DNA of 64,000 nt, taken from NCBI RefSeq assembly GCF_000368925.1, contig NZ_KB849755.1, positions 463,639 through 527,638 on the forward strand, written 5' to 3'. The stretch is from Acinetobacter bereziniae LMG 1003 = CIP 70.12 (GTDB lineage: Bacteria; Pseudomonadota; Gammaproteobacteria; Pseudomonadales; Moraxellaceae). The position numbers were made by a program, and so were the translations under genes. A model generated the notes under the pieces. That model saw only the letters and a program-made list of their open reading frames with translations. It made no database searches and was not told where the DNA came from. The stretch's first letter is position 1. The number at the start of each line of letters is the position of its first letter. Positions 58,030 through 64,000 of this stretch are shown piece by piece.

Positions 58030-59213
58030 TATTTTTCTCCCTGATTCGCAACTTTATCTTGTTGTGTATTGTCTTGCATAGGAACGATATTGGGGTTTAC
58101 TTGCATTCCAGGTCCAACCAAACCTTTGAGAATGATTTTTTCACCAGATTTCAAACCTTGATCGATAATGCGAAGCCCATTAAACATTGCACCCAATTTG
58201 ACAGGTCGATATTCAACTTTATTTCCAGCACCGAGTATTAAGACATAATTTTTATCCTGATCTGAACCCACTGCCTGATCATCTATTAAAATCGCTGGAT
58301 AATTTGCACCTGTTGTTAACTGAATACGTGCAAACATTCCAGAGCTTAATTCACCTTGTTTATTTTCTACTGAAGCTCTGACACGAATTGTTCCTGTGCG
58401 CTGGTCTACTTGGTTACTGATAAAATTTAACTGACCGAGATAAGGATGATTTTCGGTATTGGCTAATCCCATAGCGATGGGTAAATTAAGCAATCCCTGT
58501 TTGTTCTGCTCTTTTAACTTTAATAAGGTGGCTTCATCCAAATCAAAATATACGTACAAAGGGTTTATGGAAACAATGCTGGTCAACAAAGTCGTATTAC
58601 TGGTATTGCCACCCGTGATTAAATTACCAGCAGTCACTAAAACGCGATCAACACGCCCTGATATGGGCGCTTTGATATTGGTATAAGACAAGTTAAGTTT
58701 TGCTTCAGCTACAGCCGTATGTGCTTCTTGCACTTGAGCCTGACGATTGTTTTTTGTGGCTAGAGCGTCATCGTATATTTTTTTAGAAACTGCGCCGCTG
58801 GCAAGCAATTGATTGGCACGATTAAAGTCTGCAATGGCTTGTTTATATTGGACATCAATCGCCTTTAATCGTGCTTGAGCAATGTCCAATGCCAATTGAA
58901 AAGGTTCAGGATCAATTTTAAAAAGTGTCTGACCTTTTTGGACATAACTTCCTTCTGGCACACTGACCCTTTCAATTACACCACCGATACGAGAACGCAA
59001 CTCAACACTTTGGGGAGCAGACAAATACCCCGTGTATTCAGCAGTGGGTCTAAGTTCATGTGTAATCACTTCTGCGACTGGAACTGTAGGTGCTGGTGCT
59101 GCGGTTGCTGCCTGTGCTTGAGTTTTACTTTGTTGGTTTTGTGCATTATAAATGAGCCCCCCTGAGATCACAGCAGCGACTGCAATAGAGACTACGATCA
59201 TTTTAGCTTTCAT
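58029..59213 (-). CDS. RND efflux periplasmic adaptor (MexE/AcrA family)
   Basis: A 394-residue protein. The N-terminal hydrophobic stretch (MIVVSIAVAAVISGGLIYNA) has no lipobox Cys, so it is a membrane-anchored rather than lipidated adaptor. A lipoyl/barrel-sandwich domain (SRIGGVIERVSVPEGSYVQK and LSYTNIKAPISGRVDRVLVT) flanks an alpha-hairpin (IADFNRANQLLASGAVSKKI). It joins permease to outer-membrane factor. The ATG at 59213 has GGGG seven bases before it; an ATG 12 bases earlier is too close to its ribosome site. Operon promoter lies in the 297 bp before it. Confidence 0.92.
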   Translation of the reverse strand: MKAKMIVVSIAVAAVISGGLIYNAQNQQSKTQAQAATAAPAPTVPVAEVITHELRPTAEYTGYLSAPQSVELRSRIGGVIERVSVPEGSYVQKGQTLFKIDPEPFQLALDIAQARLKAIDVQYKQAIADFNRANQLLASGAVSKKIYDDALATKNNRQAQVQEAHTAVAEAKLNLSYTNIKAPISGRVDRVLVTAGNLITGGNTSNTTLLTSIVSINPLYVYFDLDEATLLKLKEQNKQGLLNLPIAMGLANTENHPYLGQLNFISNQVDQRTGTIRVRASVENKQGELSSGMFARIQLTTGANYPAILIDDQAVGSDQDKNYVLILGAGNKVEYRPVKLGAMFNGLRIIDQGLKSGEKIILKGLVGPGMQVNPNIVPMQDNTQQDKVANQGEK

Positions 59214-59510
59214 ATTATGCCCCATTTCCTGAGATGCTACGATGTATTCAAAACATTGTTGTAGCGATAGCGGTCAGGTTAAAGCTTCCCATTACTGGAA
59301 AGTCAATAGGATTATTTAGTTATATTTAATGATTGAATAAGGATAAATAATAAAGAAAAAAATGCTGCAAAATTTTAAAATTAAGATCTATTATTTTTTC
59401 TAATTCGAAATTAAAACTTTAAAAATATCAAAATAGTGTTTTTATCAATTAAGTTTTGATGGATATCCAGTCTCAACTTAACCGATATGAATATGCTGTC
59501 GTGCTTTGAT

Positions 59511-60296
59511 TTACTCAGAATTTTTTCCCTGTAAATAAAAGCTCGGAGCAAGACCTAATGAGCGTTTAAATGCGGCGGTAAAAGCACTACTGCTGCTATA
59601 GCCTAACTCCATTGCAACATGGGTAATGGGTTGACCCAACTCCATACGCATTAATGCATTCAATAAACATGCCTGTTGTCGCCAATGGCTAAAACTCATT
59701 CCTGTTTGTAGTCTAAAGATTCGAGTGAAATGGCGTCGACTCATCCCGACTTGTTTTGCAATTTGATCAAGATCTTTATCTAAACTGGGTGCTTTTAAAA
59801 TCTCTAAACATAATGCGCTCAACCTTGCTTCTTGAGGCAAAGGTGCATTGAGCGGTAATTCAGGCATCATCGCAATTTCTTTAATCATTAATTGCATTAA
59901 ATAATCATCTCTGCCATCCAGTTCATATTCCACAGGAATATCTATTGCCGCAGATAAAAGTTCATGCAGTAAGGGAGAAACATTAATGACCGCACAGTAT
60001 TCTAACAACCCTGCTTTCTTAGCCACTTCTGGAACAATATAGGCACTGCGAGTTTTGGTGATGCCACGCATATGGACTTCGTGCTGTATACCATTGGGAA
60101 TCCATAATGCACGACGGGGAGGAACAACCCAACTTCCAAGATCTGTATTGACCGTTAGTACCCCTGTAATTGCATATAAACATTGCCCTCTTTTATGGCT
60201 ATGACTGGGTAATATTGTGCCGTCTGGGTAATCATTCCCTGTTGCCATAACGATACGCGCTGTATCCTCAACATCACTCACCCGAATATTTCGCAT
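59511..60296 (-). CDS. AraC-family regulator with cupin sensor
   Basis: A 261-residue protein. The N-terminus (residues about 15-85: YPDGTILPSHSHKRGQCLYA, then WVVPPRRALWIPNGIQHEV) is a cupin-type sensor; the C-terminus carries two helix-turn-helix motifs (LDQIAKQVGMSRRHFTRIFR and ITHVAMELGYSSSSAFTAAF). It lies between the RND operon (same direction, downstream) and the divergent MFS exporter, so it may control either. The ligand is unknown. The cupin His residues (HSH) could bind metal. Confidence 0.88.
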   Translation of the reverse strand: MRNIRVSDVEDTARIVMATGNDYPDGTILPSHSHKRGQCLYAITGVLTVNTDLGSWVVPPRRALWIPNGIQHEVHMRGITKTRSAYIVPEVAKKAGLLEYCAVINVSPLLHELLSAAIDIPVEYELDGRDDYLMQLMIKEIAMMPELPLNAPLPQEARLSALCLEILKAPSLDKDLDQIAKQVGMSRRHFTRIFRLQTGMSFSHWRQQACLLNALMRMELGQPITHVAMELGYSSSSAFTAAFKRSLGLAPSFYLQGKNSE

Positions 60297-60443
60297 GATT
60301 TTTCTCTTAAAAATGACCCGAACTCGATAGTTTATGTCCCAAATATGATTGTGGGTCAGTGAAGCTTCAGTTTAGGATAAAAACACTCAGAAACAAAGCC
60401 TTTTACCGAGTGCTGCAAGCATATAGAGCTTGTTGGAGAAATC

Positions 60444-61673
60444 ATGCCAAGTCATAGCAATACCGTTGTCGAAACTCCATTTTCCCAAGAAAAAATTCCG
60501 TCAGATGATTACCCACAAAAATTTGTATTGCGCGTTGTCGGTGCTATCGCGATTGCCCATTTATTGAATGATTCTATTCAAGCCGTCGTTACAGCAAGCT
60601 ACCCGATGTTAAAGGCAGAGTTTTCGCTCAGTTTTGCGCAAATCGGCTGGATTGCTTTGGTTTATCAAATTACTGCATCATTATTACAACCTTGGGTTGG
60701 CTTATATACTGACAAACATCCAAAACCGTATTTATTGCCAGCAGGTATGGGAGTCACCTTAGTCGGAATCGGTTTAATTGCTATCGCCAGCAACTTTCAA
60801 AGCTTATTGATCGCAGCAGCGCTGATTGGTGTTGGTTCATCAACATTTCACCCTGAAGCCTCACGTATTGCTCGTACTGCTTCAGGTGGTCGTTTTGGTA
60901 CAGCACAATCGATGTTTCAAGTGGGGGGCAACACAGGATCAGCATTAGGTCCATTAGTGGCAGCAGCCGTGATCATCCCCAATGGTCAAGGAGCCATTGG
61001 GCTTTTTGTTGTTGTTGCTGCTTTAGCGATCTTTGTGTTGTTACGTGTGACTAAATGGTTGCTTCAACAAGCACCAGTACAAGGTGTTGCAAGTCAACAA
61101 AAAATCTCCAAACTCACCCGCCACCAAGTCATTCAAGCGATGTCGGTGATTTGTGTTTTGATGTTTGCCAAATTTATTTATATTGCAGCCATTACCAATT
61201 ATTTTACTTTTTATTTGATCGAACGCTTTAATGTTTCCATTCAAACCTCTCAACTGTATTTGTTTATTTTTCTCGGTGCGGTCGCACTTGGAACATTTGT
61301 TGGAGGTCCTGTTGGTGATCGAATCGGAAGAAAAGCTGTGGTCTGGGTTTCATTTTTAGGTGTTGCCCCGTTTGCGCTCATGCTTCCTTATGTGGGTTTA
61401 ACAGGAACAGCGATACTCACCGTAATTATTGGCTTGGTGATGTCCTCTGCTTTTTCAGCTTTGGTGGTATATGCACAGGAAGCCGTTCCAGGGCGTGTCG
61501 GCATGATTGCAGGTTTAATGTTTGGTTTGATGTTCGGAATTGGTGGTGTAGGTGCTGCGGGACTGGGTCATTTAGCAGACACACATGGAATTGTCTGGGT
61601 CTATAAATTATGCTCATTTCTTCCTTTATTAGGATTTATGACTGCCTTACTGCCAAATACACAACAAAAGTAA
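60444..61673 (+). CDS. Fosmidomycin-resistance-type MFS exporter
   Basis: A 409-residue twelve-helix transporter. IAIAHLLNDSIQAVVTASYP, FAQIGWIALVYQITASLLQP and STFHPEASRIARTASGGRFG are the hallmarks of the Fsr family, which exports fosmidomycin and related compounds. GGAGAA precedes the ATG. It faces the AraC gene across 147 bp and has its own terminator. The N-terminus has about 30 extra polar residues before the first helix. Confidence 0.9.
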   Translation: MPSHSNTVVETPFSQEKIPSDDYPQKFVLRVVGAIAIAHLLNDSIQAVVTASYPMLKAEFSLSFAQIGWIALVYQITASLLQPWVGLYTDKHPKPYLLPAGMGVTLVGIGLIAIASNFQSLLIAAALIGVGSSTFHPEASRIARTASGGRFGTAQSMFQVGGNTGSALGPLVAAAVIIPNGQGAIGLFVVVAALAIFVLLRVTKWLLQQAPVQGVASQQKISKLTRHQVIQAMSVICVLMFAKFIYIAAITNYFTFYLIERFNVSIQTSQLYLFIFLGAVALGTFVGGPVGDRIGRKAVVWVSFLGVAPFALMLPYVGLTGTAILTVIIGLVMSSAFSALVVYAQEAVPGRVGMIAGLMFGLMFGIGGVGAAGLGHLADTHGIVWVYKLCSFLPLLGFMTALLPNTQQK

Positions 61674-61685
61674 ATAATCTCATTA

Positions 61686-61711
61686 ATCAGCCGAGTAAAT
61701 GCTTGGCTGAT
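61686..61711 (+). terminator. Terminator after the MFS exporter gene
   Basis: Stem ATCAGCC(GAG) / (CTT)GGCTGAT (61686-61695 and 61702-61711), with one G-T pair and a six-base loop, followed by CTTTTAT. It ends the fosmidomycin-resistance-type transporter message. Confidence 0.75.
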
Positions 61712-61840
61712 CTTTTATCTATTGATTTAATGCTGTTGAAGTAGTAATAAAAACCACTTGAAATTGAATGCCATAGAAAAAAAGTGATCGGATAAATGAT
61801 TAACATATTAAAAGCATACAATATGCACTATTTCTTATAG

Positions 61841-62746
61841 TTACGCTGCAAGATGTTCAATTAAAAAATCGATAAAAATACGTGTCTTGGCGGGTAAAGA
61901 ACGGGTATTTGAATAGAGCAATTGAATATTTTGTACAGGCAAATCAAAATCAGGCAATAAACGAATCAATCGCTTTTGTTGCAAATCATCTTCAACCAAC
62001 CACGCTGGGCAAATTGCAACGCCCATAGAAGCCAAAGCCATTTGATGAATCGCTTCAGCTGAATTAGATTCGTATTGGTACCTCACAGAGGGTAAAGCGT
62101 ACTGTTCACCACCACGGTTTTGTAAAACATATTGGGTATCCTGCCAGTTTAATAAACTGTGTCCAATCCAAGGGACATGGGCTAAGTCTGCAATCTGATT
62201 GATTGGATGATGTGCTAGAAATTCAGCTGTAGCAACTAAATAAATTGGGTATTGACCAATTTTTCGAGATTTCAATGATGAATCTTTTAAGTTTCCCAAT
62301 CGAATAACCAAATCAAGTTTTTTAGTCACCAAATCATCCAAAGAAGAGTTAAAGGTATATTGCAGTTGTAATTGAGGATATTGTTGGCAAAACTTACCTA
62401 GCAACGGTAAAACAAAGCGTTGTCCAAATTCATTGGTTGAAGAAAATCGCAGTACCCCTGTGACGTTGCTACTAAAATTTTGACTACGCTCAAAAGCTGC
62501 ATCAACCTGAGACTGAATCTGTTTGAAATCATTGTAGAAATTTTGACCGACTTCAGTCAAAGCAATATTACGGGTATTGCGGATCAGCAAATTGACATTT
62601 AATCGCTGTTCTAAATGTTTAATATCAATACTGACCATAGAACGACTTAATCCCAAAATCTCAGCAGCCTTGGTAAATGATCCTGAATCTACCACCTGTA
62701 AAAAACTGGTAATTTGTTTGAGATTCTTCTGCATGAAATCACTCAT
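61841..62746 (-). CDS. LysR-family transcriptional regulator
   Basis: A 301-residue protein. The N-terminal winged helix-turn-helix is VVDSGSFTKAAEILGLSRSM, then VSIDIKHLEQRLNVNLLIRN; the effector domain follows from about residue 90 (GVLRFSSTNEFGQRFVLPLL). It resembles the CrgA-like subgroup. The start ATG (62744-62746) lies within an inverted repeat, so it probably represses itself. It controls the divergent MFS exporter by inference. An internal Met at residue 5 is an alternative start. Confidence 0.9.
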   Translation of the reverse strand: MSDFMQKNLKQITSFLQVVDSGSFTKAAEILGLSRSMVSIDIKHLEQRLNVNLLIRNTRNIALTEVGQNFYNDFKQIQSQVDAAFERSQNFSSNVTGVLRFSSTNEFGQRFVLPLLGKFCQQYPQLQLQYTFNSSLDDLVTKKLDLVIRLGNLKDSSLKSRKIGQYPIYLVATAEFLAHHPINQIADLAHVPWIGHSLLNWQDTQYVLQNRGGEQYALPSVRYQYESNSAEAIHQMALASMGVAICPAWLVEDDLQQKRLIRLLPDFDLPVQNIQLLYSNTRSLPAKTRIFIDFLIEHLAA

Positions 62747-62768
62747 TGTTTGAGATTATTAAACAATG
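62744..62768. promoter_or_regulatory. Inverted repeat between lysR-type and MFS genes
   Basis: CATTGTTT (62744-62751) and AAACAATG (62761-62768) are a perfect 8-bp inverted repeat with a 9-bp spacer. It covers the start codon of the LysR gene and lies 67 bp before the MFS start. LysR proteins bind such interrupted dyads; this is the likely site. Confidence 0.6.
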
Positions 62769-62834
62769 ATTTTACTTCGCCTGCATCGACAATAAAAGGT
62801 CAGCATCGTACGCTCCCTCATTTTGGAGGTCGCT

Positions 62835-64000
62835 ATGTCTTACCGTTATAAAATAGCAACAGTATTTTTACTTGGGTTCTTTATTGATTGCATCAATATT
62901 TTTATGTCAGCAATCGCTTTACCCAGTATTGCAGCTTTCTTTTCAGTCAATCCATCTATAACCGCTTGGATCAGCAATGCCTATATTCTTGGTTTGGTTT
63001 TGATCATGCCTGTCAGTTTGTGGCTTTCAAGTCTAATCGGATATCGAAAACTCCTTTGCTTTTCAATGCTCTTATTTTCGATCAGTATCTGCTTTATGGG
63101 GATGAGTACTTCCATTTACAGTTTAATTTTTTGGCGTTTCATCCAAGGAGTTTCAGGTGGATTATTGATTCCTGTTGGGCAGGCATTGGTATTTGGCTTA
63201 TTCCCTAATCATGAACGGCAACGTATCTCAACCCTGATTATGGCGATTGCTTTAATTGCTCCTGCGTTTTCCCCAACACTAGGGGGAATCATTGTAGATA
63301 CGTTCTCTTGGCGTTGGGTATTTTTTTCAAACCTCCCATTTTCATTACTGACCGCATGCCTAGCTTGGTACTGGATAAGAGATGAGCAACGTCAGTCCGA
63401 TCAACACCCTGATTTTAAAGGCGTGATTCTCATCAATATCGGACTTTTATGTCTATTGTTGTCATTTTCATTCTATACAGATCTACATCATATTTTTTTT
63501 GCGATCACAAGCTTCGCAATTTCAGTCTTGATGCTTATTGTTTATTTGCGGCATTCAGCGCACTGTCATGCCCCCATTCTCAATCTGCAATTATTAAAGA
63601 ATTGTAATTTACGGACAGCATTTATTGTCTATTATGCAGTACCTGGCATTTTTACTGGCGTGAATTTACTCAATATCTTTAATTTGCAATTTAATCTTGG
63701 TTTTAATGCCAAACAAACAGGTCTATTTATGTTGCTCTATGCCTCTGGGGCATTTATTTCTATGACCAGTGGTGGGACTCTCTACCATCGCCTTGGAAAA
63801 AATACATTATTTGTGATTGGGATTTTGCTACATAGTGTCGGTATATCTTTACTATTTTGGGTATCGAGTTTAAGCGATTTAAGTATCTTAATTTTTGCCT
63901 ATCTACTCATGGGCTTAGGTGGAGGTTTGAGTGCCAATATCGCTCAAATCATTTCATTACAAGATTTTACTGGTCAAGATTTATTACAAGGAAGTGTGCT
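62835..64000 (+). CDS. DHA2-type MFS drug exporter, cut by window edge
   Basis: The frame opens at the ATG 62835 (GGAGG seven bases before) and stays open to the window end (388 codons). It starts MSYRYKIATVFLLGFFIDCI and contains SNAYILGLVLIMPVSLWLSS, FWRFIQGVSGGLLIPVGQAL and SPTLGGIIVDTFSWRWVFFS, the hallmarks of 14-helix DHA2 exporters (EmrB-like). About three quarters is visible. It is divergent from the LysR gene across a dyad. The substrate is unknown. Confidence 0.9.
   Translation, partial: MSYRYKIATVFLLGFFIDCINIFMSAIALPSIAAFFSVNPSITAWISNAYILGLVLIMPVSLWLSSLIGYRKLLCFSMLLFSISICFMGMSTSIYSLIFWRFIQGVSGGLLIPVGQALVFGLFPNHERQRISTLIMAIALIAPAFSPTLGGIIVDTFSWRWVFFSNLPFSLLTACLAWYWIRDEQRQSDQHPDFKGVILINIGLLCLLLSFSFYTDLHHIFFAITSFAISVLMLIVYLRHSAHCHAPILNLQLLKNCNLRTAFIVYYAVPGIFTGVNLLNIFNLQFNLGFNAKQTGLFMLLYASGAFISMTSGGTLYHRLGKNTLFVIGILLHSVGISLLFWVSSLSDLSILIFAYLLMGLGGGLSANIAQIISLQDFTGQDLLQGSV

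Noticed and set aside
53399..59213. Naming the RND operon adeIJK or adeFGH
   Set aside because: The permease start and adaptor do not match AdeJ or AdeI as I recall them, the adaptor has no lipobox, and the regulator type differs from AdeL. Only HAE1/MexF-type relation is supportable.
1..64000. CRISPR arrays, rRNA or riboswitches
   Set aside because: No regularly spaced repeats, rRNA-like sequence or recognisable riboswitch core was seen anywhere in the window.

Overview
The window is chromosomal DNA of an Acinetobacter-like member of the Moraxellaceae. Evidence: low G+C, AT-rich intergenic DNA; the block nudJ-mnmA-hflD-purB; a 485-residue glyceraldehyde-3-phosphate dehydrogenase; and Moraxellaceae-type small secreted proteins. 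No tRNA, rRNA or CRISPR array was seen.

Positions 1 to about 23.3 kb are a prophage cut by the left edge of the window. A CI-like S24 repressor (17730-18419, +) faces a YdaS/Cro-like regulator. Leftward from there run a ribbon-helix-helix protein, O- and P-like replication proteins, a RusA resolvase, several small genes, and then a podovirus-type virion module: portal, Bbp19-like protein, scaffold, capsid, gp11-like adaptor, gp12-like nozzle, GNAT, and three internal/ejection proteins, the last with lytic transglycosylase and ParB-like domains. Rightward, behind a second promoter with an array of repressor operators, run a membrane-anchored protein, a tiny zinc-ribbon protein, RecT, a PD-(D/E)XK exonuclease, small accessory genes and an AlpA/Xis-like protein next to the presumed right attachment region. 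Integrase, terminase and lysis genes are not visible and probably lie left of the window. Many starts overlap the previous stop (TAATG, ATGA, TGATG), and two virion blocks begin at starts whose Shine-Dalgarno lies inside a hairpin.

23.8-46.7 kb is host chromosome: two paralogous secreted proteins, a DacC-type D,D-carboxypeptidase, a gamma carbonic anhydrase, an operon of outer-membrane protein, Ntn amide hydrolase and lipoprotein, nudJ-mnmA-hflD, purB, an HxlR regulator facing a QorB-like reductase, two membrane-anchored repeat proteins, two secreted paralogs, gap, an unknown 567-residue protein, a RarD-like transporter, a lipocalin and uvrB.

46.7-53.2 kb holds an A1S_2505-like protein, two tandem PAS-GGDEF diguanylate cyclases, a MITE-like element of about 313 bp with 15-bp terminal inverted repeats, an aspartate aminotransferase, and a small secreted protein built from three copies of a GTGNDGDN motif.

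53.4-64 kb is an export cluster: a tripartite RND pump (outer-membrane factor, HAE1 permease, periplasmic adaptor), an AraC regulator, a fosmidomycin-resistance-type MFS exporter, and a LysR regulator facing a DHA2-type MFS gene that runs off the right edge.
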